Shown: positions 1 to 7,013, counted from the stretch's first letter. The stretch is DNA of 10,424 bases from Acidobacteriota bacterium (GCA_021804195.1 JAJZKJ010000044.1:1-10424), one strand, 5' to 3'. Notes: a model not told the origin generated them from the letters alone. Translations and numbers: made by a program.

Positions 1-117
1 CTCGCGGTTCGGTAAATAGGTTGAACCGATGTATTGTGTGGCGGGATGCCGGCGGTAGCTGTCGATGATCTCATCGGTGAGCCGGGCCAAATCCTGCCTG
101 TTGCCGGTGTTGCTCAA
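1..117 (-). CDS. cysE: Serine O-acetyltransferase, N-terminal fragment (probable; runs off left edge)
   Basis: Only the first 39 codons are in the window; the frame is open to the left edge. Reading from a TTG at 117-115, the peptide contains LTDEIIDSYRR (residues 13-23), then YIGSTYLPNRE (29-39). To my eye this resembles the N-terminal helical region of the CysE/EpsC serine acetyltransferases, where an LTD..I..SY segment is followed by a conserved LPxRE. That family makes O-acetylserine from serine and acetyl-CoA in the cytosol, the first step of cysteine synthesis. The TTG start is chosen because GGGAGG (125-130) lies 7 bases upstream; no ATG or GTG fits. The gene follows hisA after 44 bases on the same strand, so co-transcription is likely. 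The catalytic left-handed beta-helix is outside the window, so the call rests on a short stretch. Confidence 0.55.
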   Translation of the reverse strand, partial: MSNTGNRQDLARLTDEIIDSYRRHPATQYIGSTYLPNRE

Positions 118-124
118 GTTGGCG

Positions 125-130
125 CCTCCC
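125..130 (-). promoter_or_regulatory. Ribosome binding site for the serine acetyltransferase-like gene
   Basis: GGGAGG on the minus strand, 7 bases before the TTG at 117. It is the strongest Shine-Dalgarno match in the hisA downstream gap and is the reason for placing the start at a TTG codon. Confidence 0.6.
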
Positions 131-161
131 AATAGGTTTATTCCCGCCGCGAGAGTTATTT

Positions 162-917
162 TCAGGTACTGGTATACGCCACCTTGGCGAGTTCCGCCAC
201 CGCCTGACCCACGTCGAGCGTACCTTCGTAAATGGCTCTTCCGACTATAATTCCGGCCAGAGGCAGGCGCTTGAGCTCCACGATGTGCTCCAGCGACGCC
301 ACTCCGCCGCTATGGATGATCGGAATATCCGGAACCTGCCGTTGCAGATTCTCGGTCGCCGGGATGTTCGGACCTCGGAGCGTTCCATCACGGCTTATGT
401 CCGTATAAATGATCGCCGCCAGCGGCCAGGCGGCGATGCTTCGCGCCACCTCGGCGGCGGTGGGACTGTCCCGACCAAGAGTGGTCCAGCCATGCGTGGC
501 CACTCGCCCATCGCGCGCATCAAGAGCCAGGGCGAGGCGGCCGCGGAATCGCTCGTCATGAACCATTGCTCGAAACCAGTCGCGGTCGGAAATGGCTCGC
601 GTTCCGAGCACCAATCGTCGGGCGCCGACGGTCAAGAGGTGTTCCATGACCTCTTCATCGCGGATTCCTCCGCCAACTTGCACCTGCAATGGCGCGGATC
701 GGATGATCTTCTCAATAATTTCCAGATTAGCCGGTTTTCCATCTTTGGCTCCCTCCAGATCAACCAGGTGCAACCATCGGCAACCGGCGTCCGCAAAACG
801 CCGGGCGGTATCCACCGGATCGACCGAATAAGTTGTTTGCCGGTTGTAGTCGCCGCGCCACAGACGGACGACTTTACCATTTCGCAGATCAATCGCCGGT
901 AATAGTTCAATGGACAT
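162..917 (-). CDS. hisA: HisA, ProFAR isomerase (histidine biosynthesis)
   Basis: Phosphoribosylformimino-5-aminoimidazole carboxamide ribotide isomerase, the Amadori-type isomerase of the fourth step of histidine synthesis; cytosolic. The 251 residues are close to the usual family length and cover the whole (beta/alpha)8 barrel. Visible motifs are LLPAIDLRNGKVVRL (residues 5-19) with the catalytic base D10, VGGGIRD (81-87) of the first phosphate site, LALDARDG (130-137) with the second catalytic acid D133, YTDISRDGTLRGPN (171-184), and HSGGVASLEHI (202-212) of the second phosphate site. HisF is the close paralogue, but the AIDLRNGKVVRL start and TDISRDGTL are HisA-type. The ATG has an AGAAGG 6 bases upstream. 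It lies 26 bases after lpxB and 44 before the acetyltransferase-like gene. No other his gene is present, so the histidine pathway is scattered in this genome, at least locally. Confidence 0.96.
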   Translation of the reverse strand: MSIELLPAIDLRNGKVVRLWRGDYNRQTTYSVDPVDTARRFADAGCRWLHLVDLEGAKDGKPANLEIIEKIIRSAPLQVQVGGGIRDEEVMEHLLTVGARRLVLGTRAISDRDWFRAMVHDERFRGRLALALDARDGRVATHGWTTLGRDSPTAAEVARSIAAWPLAAIIYTDISRDGTLRGPNIPATENLQRQVPDIPIIHSGGVASLEHIVELKRLPLAGIIVGRAIYEGTLDVGQAVAELAKVAYTST

Positions 918-943
918 CAGGCGCCTTCTTATTTTCCCCGCGC

Positions 944-2113
944 TTATCCCGCGGCTCTGAGCAAGTGCGCCACTTGCAGGGCTACGCGCCGCCCGGCGGG
1001 CATTTCCCGTGAGAACTGTTCCAGTGGCGCGACGAGATTTTGCAGTTGACCGGACATTTCGGCCATTCGTTCGGGGTATGCCAGAAGATCGATTGCGCGG
1101 CGGATCAACGGTTGCGTCGAACCGTACAAGGGCATGAACTCCGGAACCAATTCCCGGTCGGCAAGAATATTAACCAGCGACAGGTAGCGGCTCTGGACAA
1201 GGAACCGCCCGACCAGATTCCATTTCCACCATGCTAGCGCATACATCACAATCATAGGCTTGTGGTGGCGGGCTACCTGCAAAGTGGCGGTGCCGCTGCA
1301 TGTGAGCACCAGATCGGCCCAACGAATCAGAGCGTCGGCGGCGCCGGTTCGCACGTCCACACTTTCGCCATGGCGGCGCAGGCAGGCGCGTATCTGCCAA
1401 GCACGGGAATCGTCGGCGGCGGCGGCGGCGAACGCGCTGTTGGTAAAACGCGCGCGGAGGGCGCGAACCGTGTCGAGCATCGGCGGTAGGTTGGCGTCGA
1501 TTTCCGCTTGCCGCGAACCGGGCAGAAGTGTCACACGCACCGGCGCGGCGGGAAGCGGCGGTTTCAGGCTGGCGGGATCAAAGGCGGGGCTTTCGGCGGG
1601 GGAATCGAACAGCGGATGCCCCACATACACGGCATTGACCCCTTGTTGGCGAAAGTAAGCCTCCTCAAAAGGAAGCACGCAACAGACGGTATTGACCGCG
1701 GCGGCGAATTTTTTTATTCGCCACGGCGCCCAGGCCCATAGTTGGGGCGCCACATAATAGCAGACGGGAATTTTCAGCTGCCGGGCGCGTCTCCCCACGC
1801 GAATGTTGACGGGGGGAGAATCGATGGGAATTACCACACTCGGCCGGTTGCAGGAAAACTCCCGTTGCACCGATTGAAGAAGTTTAATCCAGTATCCAAC
1901 TTGCGCCGGGGCAACCAAAAGCATGGCGGAATTGGCCGTTGGATCGGCAAGAAGGCGGCAGCCGGCGGCGGCCATTTTCCGGCCGCCGATGCCGACAAAT
2001 CTTGCCGCGGGAAACTCGTCGCGCAGCGCCGCGATCAGCGACGCTCCCAGGGTGTCGCCGCTGTGTTCGGCGGCGGAAAGAAAGAAAACCGGGGTGTCGA
2101 TAACCGACTCCAC
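944..2113 (-). CDS. lpxB: LpxB, lipid-A-disaccharide synthase
   Basis: A GT19 glycosyltransferase that joins UDP-2,3-diacylglucosamine and lipid X into the tetraacyl disaccharide of lipid A, at the inner face of the inner membrane. The 389 residues match the family length. Motifs in order: AAEHSGD (residues 14-20, the acceptor-side loop, normally GExSGD), FVGIGGRKMAAAG (39-51), IPIDSPPVN (95-103), YVAPQLWAW (120-128), LPFEEAYF (147-154), YVGHPL (163-168), LLPGSRQAEI (196-205), SGTATLQ (273-279) and LVNILADRELVPEFM (313-327). The start is a GTG at 2113; the overlapping ATG at 2115 is in another frame. No clear Shine-Dalgarno precedes it: the 30 bases upstream are AT-rich, so initiation may be weak or depend on translation of lepB, 62 bases upstream. 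Its presence implies an LPS-type outer membrane. The first residue of the GExSGD motif is Ala instead of Gly. Confidence 0.95.
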   Translation of the reverse strand: MESVIDTPVFFLSAAEHSGDTLGASLIAALRDEFPAARFVGIGGRKMAAAGCRLLADPTANSAMLLVAPAQVGYWIKLLQSVQREFSCNRPSVVIPIDSPPVNIRVGRRARQLKIPVCYYVAPQLWAWAPWRIKKFAAAVNTVCCVLPFEEAYFRQQGVNAVYVGHPLFDSPAESPAFDPASLKPPLPAAPVRVTLLPGSRQAEIDANLPPMLDTVRALRARFTNSAFAAAAADDSRAWQIRACLRRHGESVDVRTGAADALIRWADLVLTCSGTATLQVARHHKPMIVMYALAWWKWNLVGRFLVQSRYLSLVNILADRELVPEFMPLYGSTQPLIRRAIDLLAYPERMAEMSGQLQNLVAPLEQFSREMPAGRRVALQVAHLLRAAG

Positions 2114-2175
2114 ATAAATAATTAGATAGTAGACAACATTCTCAATGGTTGGGCAACTGGAATATTGCTATACCA

Positions 2176-3969
2176 TCAGCGGATAAACCGCATTTTCCCG
2201 ACATTGGGAATAATCGGCCAATCCAATGAGTCGAAGGGGCGAAAACCCGACGGCCAATAGACCATGAACGCGCGGCCGAGCATATATCTTTGCGGAACAA
2301 CTCCCAGCGGCAGGTGCAAATTCCTGCGGAGCACGCGTTCGACACGGTTCCAGGCGCGACTGTCGGCGCTGTCATTGGAGTTATCGCCGAGAACGAAATA
2401 CTCTCCGGCCCGGAGCGTAATGGGATGACCCCGCGTGCCGGTTCCGGGAAAACGTTCGCCGGCGGTCGGACCGGTGGAACGGGGCTGGCGCTGCATCTGG
2501 GTGTAATAGATGTTGCGCATCAGAAGCAGGTGCCGCAGCACACACGGGCCGGTGACGTCGATAAACACCCGCGGGGTTTCCTGACCGGAATGCCTTTGCA
2601 TGCGTACAAAGGCGATCGCTTGTTGAATAGTCCAGGGGGCCGAATACTGCAGAACCAGCCGGCCATTGAACCAGAAACGTATCTGGTGATCGATATTGCT
2701 CATGCTCAAGCGGTACGGCACGCCCGGTTGCAGGGGCGGCAGACGGCGTAGAAGTGGTATTTTCGGCGAAGCGATTCGCTCCCACGCGTGTAGCGCCGGG
2801 TTCCAGCGATATAGAAAAACAGAGCCGTTGTGCGCCAGGCGCACCTGGTAGCGATTGCTTCGCTGGCCGATGGTGATGCGAATGGCCGAAGCGGGTGATT
2901 TCGAAAGCCAGACCGTGTGTACAAACAGATCGCTCACCAAGTGGTGGCCGCGGAGGAGGCGGTTGGTGTTATAGCCGATATCGTTGTAGAGATAACTGCC
3001 ATGCCGGCGGAGAAAGGAAAGCCTTCCCCGCGCCGTCGGCCGCCGCGCGGAGAATCGGATCACCGGCCCGCCGGTGAACCATCGTCCCGTGAAGCGCGGC
3101 TTGTACACCGCCGTCCACGGGTTGGTCCATATCCGCCCGTTGCGGCGCAACTGCCCGGCGTCATGGGGATAGTAGTCGTTGTCGTAAACAAGCTGCAGCA
3201 TGGCCCGTTCCACAACGGGCGGCGGGCGCGCGACCTGGCCGTTGATGAACACGTCGCCATTGGCGATTTCCACCGTGTCTCCCGGCAGACCGATGAGTCG
3301 TTTGATGAAATTCTGCTTGCCGCGCATCGGCTCGCGGAAAACCACCACGTCCCAGCGCCGCGGTTTTGTAAACCAATAAAGATATTTCATTACGAGAATT
3401 CTATCGCCGTTGTGAACGTAGGGGAAGGCGAAGGTTTTCGAATAATTCGCCCCGCCGCTGCGCAGCGTTTGCGTCCGATAGACGATCGGTTGGTCGGGCA
3501 GGTCGCCGACCGGAATCTCGTAGTGGCAGTTGGGGCATTGAATGTAGGCCGGCGCGCGGATGCGGAAGGGATTGGTCGCTTCGCCGTTGCGCAGGCGGCG
3601 CAACCCTTGTCCGGGGATCCATTGCACGTCAACGTCGGCGTTGATGTTGAAACGATAACCACACTGAGGGCACACCACCCGGAAGTGGGCGCCGTTAAGC
3701 GTGGGGGCCATGGAGCCGGTGGGAATGACGAACGCTTCCACGCAGAAAGTACGAAACGTGAAGGCAAGAATCAGCGCCAGGAGAACCGTTTCGATGGTAT
3801 CGCGAATCCCGGTGGCGTGCGCGTCGGCCCCCCGGCCGGGCGGTGTGCCGGCCGCAAGCGGTGCGGCAGACCCCGGCAAAAACGATGTGACCGGCGCCGC
3901 GGTCTCCGGCGGCGCTGCGGGCGGCGCCGCCTGCGGCCGGTTCAGAAATGGATTATCATCCGGATTCAA
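2176..3969 (-). CDS. lepB: LepB, signal peptidase I with two large insertions
   Basis: Membrane-bound Ser/Lys endopeptidase that removes signal peptides from exported proteins on the outer face of the cytoplasmic membrane. At 597 residues it is far longer than E. coli LepB (324). Order: a Pro/Ala-rich N-terminal tail (1-52), one transmembrane helix (about 57-77), box B IPTGSMAPT (82-90) with catalytic S86, then a zinc-ribbon-like insertion with CPQC (100-103) and CPNC (145-148). Box C/D follows: HNGDRILVMK (186-195), WDVVVFREP (206-214) and NFIKRLIGLPGD (220-231) with general base K223. Residues about 255-490 form a second, beta-rich insertion, followed by box E GEYFVLGDNSNDSADSR (522-538) and LGRAFMVYWP (564-573). 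All catalytic boxes are intact. The start is TTG at 3969, supported by AAGGAAG just upstream; there is no nearby alternative. The inserted form is, from memory, characteristic of Planctomycetes. The gap to lpdA upstream is 110 bases. Confidence 0.95.
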   Translation of the reverse strand: MNPDDNPFLNRPQAAPPAAPPETAAPVTSFLPGSAAPLAAGTPPGRGADAHATGIRDTIETVLLALILAFTFRTFCVEAFVIPTGSMAPTLNGAHFRVVCPQCGYRFNINADVDVQWIPGQGLRRLRNGEATNPFRIRAPAYIQCPNCHYEIPVGDLPDQPIVYRTQTLRSGGANYSKTFAFPYVHNGDRILVMKYLYWFTKPRRWDVVVFREPMRGKQNFIKRLIGLPGDTVEIANGDVFINGQVARPPPVVERAMLQLVYDNDYYPHDAGQLRRNGRIWTNPWTAVYKPRFTGRWFTGGPVIRFSARRPTARGRLSFLRRHGSYLYNDIGYNTNRLLRGHHLVSDLFVHTVWLSKSPASAIRITIGQRSNRYQVRLAHNGSVFLYRWNPALHAWERIASPKIPLLRRLPPLQPGVPYRLSMSNIDHQIRFWFNGRLVLQYSAPWTIQQAIAFVRMQRHSGQETPRVFIDVTGPCVLRHLLLMRNIYYTQMQRQPRSTGPTAGERFPGTGTRGHPITLRAGEYFVLGDNSNDSADSRAWNRVERVLRRNLHLPLGVVPQRYMLGRAFMVYWPSGFRPFDSLDWPIIPNVGKMRFIR

Positions 3970-3973
3970 TCTG

Positions 3974-3981
3974 CTTCCTTT
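3974..3981 (-). promoter_or_regulatory. Ribosome binding site that fixes the TTG start of lepB
   Basis: AAAGGAAG on the minus strand, 4 bases before the TTG at 3969 (GGA core about 6-7 bases away). It is the only good Shine-Dalgarno near the 5' end of lepB. Confidence 0.6.
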
Positions 3982-3982
3982 C

Positions 3983-4006
3983 GCACCGCGGAAGGGTCCG
4001 CGGCGC
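3983..4006 (-). other. Hairpin in the lepB leader, next to its ribosome binding site
   Basis: A perfect 7-base inverted repeat, CCGCGGA (3986-3992) and TCCGCGG (3997-4003), with a 4-base loop; it extends by two pairs past one mismatch. In the lepB mRNA it ends a few bases before the Shine-Dalgarno. No U-tract follows, so it does not look like an intrinsic terminator. A role in tuning lepB translation or mRNA stability is possible but is inference. Confidence 0.45.
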
Positions 4007-4040
4007 TATATTTCTTGCCGTTTCTACTTCAGCTCCGTTC

Positions 4041-4070
4041 CCCCTCTGCGTATCTCGCGCCTCCGCGGGG
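4041..4070. repeat. Possible copy of a dispersed intergenic repeat (CTCTGCG-type)
   Basis: In the lpdA-lepB gap the plus strand holds three near-identical short units: CTCTGCG (4044-4050), CTCGCG (4054-4059) and CTCCGCG (4061-4067). It resembles the degenerate CTCTGCGTCTCTGCGCCTCTGCG-like elements that I recall as frequent in intergenic DNA of Verrucomicrobia, Planctomycetes and some cyanobacteria. With only one copy in the window, its repeat status cannot be shown here. Confidence 0.3.
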
Positions 4071-4079
4071 CAAGCATTT

Positions 4080-5471
4080 TTATTTTGTGGCCGCGGCGGC
4101 ATCCATAATCGCTTCCGAAAGCGTCGGATGGGCGTGTATGGTGGTGAAAATTTCCGTTTTCGTCGCCTCCAGCCGCTTGGCCAGGACCAGTTCGGCGATC
4201 ATCTCCGTGGCCTCGGGACCGAGAATATGGGCGCCGAGCAGTTCACCGTACCGCGAATCGAAAATGAGTTTCACGAAGCCATCCGTCTGGCCGATAGCCT
4301 GCGCCTTGCCGTTGTTGGCGAAATTGTATTTGCCAACTTCGTAAGCCAGACCTTTTTCCCGGCACTGTTTTTCGGTCAGGCCCACGCTGGCCACCTGCGG
4401 TTGGCAGTAGGTGCAGCCGGGCGTGAGTGAATAATCCATTTCACGCCGGCCGGACCCGAACATACATTCCACCGCGATGGTGGCTTCTATGCTGGCCACA
4501 TGGGCCAGCCAGGGAGGACCGATGACGTCGCCGGCGGCGTAAATACCGCCAATGGATGTCTGAAATGTCTTATCAACTTGAATCGCCCCACGGTTGATTT
4601 TCGGGGTAACGGATGGCGCGAAAAGATTCTCCACGTTGCCGGTTACGCCCACCGCCAGAAGAACAACGTCAGCCTCGACGACTCCACTGGCGCCGGTTTG
4701 CGCCTCCCGCAGCGTTACCGTCGCCCCCTGGGCGGTCGTTTGGACTTTGTCGATGCGGGTATTGGTGCGAACGTCGATGCCGCGTTTTGTGAAAATATCC
4801 GCCAGACGCGAGCTGACATCGGTGTCTTCCAGGGGCAGAATGGTCGGCAGCATTTCCACCAGCGTGATTTTCGATCCGAAGGCGTTGTAAATATAGGCGA
4901 ATTCCACCCCTATTGCGCCCGCGCCGATGATAACCATGCGGGCGGGTATACGAGGGAGAACCATCGCTTCGCGGCTGGTGATTATACGCCGGCCATCGGG
5001 CTGGATGCCGGGCAATTCCTTGCTTCGCGCACCGGTGCAGATCAGAATTTTCTCGGTGACCAGCGAATCGGTGATTGCCCCCTGCGCATTGCGAACTTCC
5101 ACAAGGTCGCGGGCGGCGACCAGGCCCGTGCCGGTAAAGCGGGCAACCTTGTTTTTCTTGAAAAGAAATTCAATGCCCTGACTGAGCGTTTGGGCGGCCC
5201 TCCGGCTGCGGGCGACGACTTTATCCCAGGGCAGTTTGCTCTGGTCGAATTCCCAGCCGTAACTGGCGGCGGCGTGCGTCATCTCGGTCCGTAGATGGGC
5301 GTCTTGAATGAGCGCCTTGGTGGGAATGCAGCCCCAGTTCAGGCATATTCCGCCAAGCTCGCTTCGTTCCACACAAGCTGTTTTTTTCCCGAGCTGGGCC
5401 GCCCGGACCGCCGCGACGTAGCCGCCCGGTCCGGAACCAATAATGATCAGATCAAACTTGTCCCGCGCCAT
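4080..5471 (-). CDS. lpdA: Dihydrolipoyl dehydrogenase (E3)
   Basis: FAD-dependent disulfide oxidoreductase that reoxidises the dihydrolipoyl groups of 2-oxoacid dehydrogenase or glycine-cleavage complexes, passing electrons to NAD+. The 463 residues are the usual length, with no N-terminal lipoyl domain. Motifs: FAD site IIGSGPGGYVAA (10-21), redox disulfide GGICLNWGCIPTKAL (40-54; C43 and C48), second dinucleotide site IIGAGAIGVEFAY (181-193), second FAD site YAAGDV (311-316), and the C-terminal HAHPTLSEA (446-454) with the catalytic His-Glu pair H448/E453. All key residues are present. The reading frame is open to an ATG at 5510, but I choose the ATG at 5471: AGAGG lies 6 bases before it, the protein then begins directly before the FAD strand as in homologues, and a possible -10 box covers the outer ATG. 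No E1 or E2 gene is nearby, so the partner complex is unknown. Confidence 0.96.
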   Translation of the reverse strand: MARDKFDLIIIGSGPGGYVAAVRAAQLGKKTACVERSELGGICLNWGCIPTKALIQDAHLRTEMTHAAASYGWEFDQSKLPWDKVVARSRRAAQTLSQGIEFLFKKNKVARFTGTGLVAARDLVEVRNAQGAITDSLVTEKILICTGARSKELPGIQPDGRRIITSREAMVLPRIPARMVIIGAGAIGVEFAYIYNAFGSKITLVEMLPTILPLEDTDVSSRLADIFTKRGIDVRTNTRIDKVQTTAQGATVTLREAQTGASGVVEADVVLLAVGVTGNVENLFAPSVTPKINRGAIQVDKTFQTSIGGIYAAGDVIGPPWLAHVASIEATIAVECMFGSGRREMDYSLTPGCTYCQPQVASVGLTEKQCREKGLAYEVGKYNFANNGKAQAIGQTDGFVKLIFDSRYGELLGAHILGPEATEMIAELVLAKRLEATKTEIFTTIHAHPTLSEAIMDAAAATK

Positions 5472-5477
5472 AGTGAA

Positions 5478-5482
5478 CCTCT
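5478..5482 (-). promoter_or_regulatory. Ribosome binding site that decides the lpdA start
   Basis: AGAGG on the minus strand, 6 bases from the ATG at 5471. The upstream in-frame ATG at 5510 has no such sequence. Confidence 0.55.
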
Positions 5483-5508
5483 GTGCGCCTGTACCAACCG
5501 AAGCGGAC

Positions 5509-5537
5509 ATTGTATTCGCACGGGCCGGCGTGGCAAA
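5509..5537 (-). promoter_or_regulatory. Possible sigma70-type promoter for lpdA
   Basis: TACAAT (5509-5514, minus strand) matches the -10 consensus at 5 of 6 positions. Seventeen bases further upstream is TTTGCC (5532-5537), a weak -35. Transcription would start near 5500, giving a short leader of about 30 bases before the ATG at 5471. The rest of the 144-base gap (5472-5615) shows only short imperfect inverted repeats and no U-tract terminator for the upstream gene. Confidence 0.3.
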
Positions 5538-5615
5538 TCAACGATTAGGCAAGGCGCGGGGGGCCTTCTCTGGTCGAAGGGACTGTTCTTCTTCTTCCGG
5601 TTGCACGCAAGCGCC

Positions 5616-7013
5616 TTATGCCGCCCGTGCGTCCTGGCCGGTGGAAAGGTTTTGCGGTCCAGGATGGCCGTCCTCTCCAGCCGGTTCCAGCGCCATACCG
5701 GCTGTGAAGATGGTCCAGACTAGAAGCACCGTTGCCCAGAGCGACACTCCGATGGTCAGCAGCCAGCGATGGCCGTTATGGCCGAAAATTTTGCCTACGT
5801 CGCTGGTCAGGAACATCAGCAGCGCCGCCAGCGTCAGCGCCCCAAACGCCCGTCGGCGAAGTTTTTCCGGTGCGGCGGAATCGCACAAAATCATCGCCGT
5901 CGCAAATAGGGTCATCGCGAGCGTTACATAATGCGGTACCCAGGTGCGCGGGGAAGCCCATAACTCAAATACGGCCACGGCGCCGATTTCCAGCACATAC
6001 CGCCGTGTTTTCAGGCTCGGCAGCTTGTTCCTCGACCACCAGAGTCCCAGGACGCCAATGGCCGCCAGGAATCCACGAATAATCCAGTCGCTGACCGCCG
6101 CGGGAAGATTGAAAATATTGACGTACATGTAATGCCAGCGCCGTGATCCCGATGCATGGTAATGAAACGCCGGTACGTGCCGCAGAAGACGGGAAAGGAA
6201 ACTTGGAACCGATTGACCGACAAAATACTCCACGCGGCCCTGTGTCAGATAGGGCAAAATCATGATGTGCGTCCACTGCGTCAGCCAGAGCATGTTCTGG
6301 CGCCAGCCGAAGGCCAGGGCCGGCACAAGGAAAAGCCACAGTCCCAGGCCGGCGAAAATGGCGGCGGAAATATGCCCGCGGCGTTTCCAGAGAAAATAGA
6401 TCAGAAAAATCAACGGTGTTACTTTTATACATATAGCAAGAGCTATAAGAATTCCCGCCAGCCATTGCCACGTTACTCCCTCCAGTTGGGCCAGGGATAA
6501 TCCCGTCGCCAGCGGCAGAAGCATCGCCAGGTTGGTCTGTCCCTCCTGCATGTCGCCGAGCACGGGCCAGAGCCAGACCGCCAGGACCAGCAGCAGAGAG
6601 ACCGTCCCGAGCCGCACCCCGGCACGATCCACCAGCTTCCAGAGGGCTCCGAAAATGACCAGGCAAAAAGGCAGTTTGCAGCAAACCCAGACAAACTGGG
6701 CGTTGGCCGGCGAAAGAAACGTCAATGGGGCAAACAGCAGGAGCGTGATCGGCGGTGTTGGAAAACTGTCGCTGGTATAATTGATTCGCTGGTGAAGAAA
6801 TTCCGGTACTACCACCATCCAGCGGTCGAAATCATTGACCTGGGCGGTGCTGTGGGTTTGCTCCTTTTTTATCATGCGTTGCCGGGCCTGAAAGGCGACG
6901 GCGAGTGTAAGGATCACCGCCGCGATCAGCACACCGATCACCATAAGCCGGTTCTGGTTTTTTATGGATTGCTCCGGCACGCGGAGAACCTCCGAGGGTT
7001 GAAAGAAGATCAT
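5616..7013 (-). CDS. GT87-like (DUF2029) polytopic membrane glycosyltransferase
   Basis: A GT-C-fold membrane protein of 465 residues with about ten hydrophobic segments. GT87 enzymes transfer a sugar, mannose where characterised, from a polyprenyl-phosphate donor on the outer side of the membrane. Family features: a helix near residues 24-41, then an acidic loop motif NDFDRW (60-65) where GT-C enzymes place the catalytic Asp, PTPPITLLLFAPL (85-97, the usual YPP..LLLFAPLA), EGQTN (157-161, the GQxN motif), IKVTPLIFLIY (196-206), and SPRTWVPHYV (354-363). The C-terminal 20-25 residues are hydrophilic. The substrate cannot be read from sequence. The ATG at 7013 overlaps the dapL stop (ATGA) but has no Shine-Dalgarno. 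An in-frame GTG at 6980 (454 residues) has GGAGG 8 bases upstream and may be the true start. Confidence 0.75.
   Translation of the reverse strand: MIFFQPSEVLRVPEQSIKNQNRLMVIGVLIAAVILTLAVAFQARQRMIKKEQTHSTAQVNDFDRWMVVVPEFLHQRINYTSDSFPTPPITLLLFAPLTFLSPANAQFVWVCCKLPFCLVIFGALWKLVDRAGVRLGTVSLLLVLAVWLWPVLGDMQEGQTNLAMLLPLATGLSLAQLEGVTWQWLAGILIALAICIKVTPLIFLIYFLWKRRGHISAAIFAGLGLWLFLVPALAFGWRQNMLWLTQWTHIMILPYLTQGRVEYFVGQSVPSFLSRLLRHVPAFHYHASGSRRWHYMYVNIFNLPAAVSDWIIRGFLAAIGVLGLWWSRNKLPSLKTRRYVLEIGAVAVFELWASPRTWVPHYVTLAMTLFATAMILCDSAAPEKLRRRAFGALTLAALLMFLTSDVGKIFGHNGHRWLLTIGVSLWATVLLVWTIFTAGMALEPAGEDGHPGPQNLSTGQDARAA
6989..6993 (-). promoter_or_regulatory. Strong Shine-Dalgarno inside the 5' end of the GT87-like gene
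   Basis: GGAGG on the minus strand, 8 bases before an in-frame GTG at 6980-6978 (codon 12 of the longer reading). It suggests the GTG may be used instead of, or as well as, the ATG that overlaps the dapL stop codon. Confidence 0.45.

Noticed and set aside
285..902. 205-codon open frame on the plus strand, antisense to hisA
   Set aside because: No recognisable motif and no Shine-Dalgarno that I could see; it is fully explained by the hisA codon pattern.
1417..1432. CGG-repeat tract in lpxB (and a similar one near 10187-10200 in the rhomboid gene)
   Set aside because: Short trinucleotide runs that encode Ala and Arg stretches in GC-rich DNA; too short to call a meaningful repeat.
2917..4344. 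475-codon open frame on the plus strand, antisense to lepB and the end of lpdA
   Set aside because: It lies opposite two well-conserved genes, shows no family motif, and is Arg/Gly/Ala-rich as expected for a shadow frame in GC-rich DNA.
4500..5294. 264-codon open frame on the plus strand, antisense to lpdA
   Set aside because: Mirror of conserved LpdA motifs; no domain features of its own.
5472..5510. N-terminal extension of LpdA from an ATG at 5510
   Set aside because: No Shine-Dalgarno, family homology begins after the inner ATG, and the codon overlaps a possible -10 box.
5472..5615. Possible terminator for the GT87-like gene in the gap before lpdA
   Set aside because: Only weak 5-bp inverted repeats were found, with no T-tract behind them.
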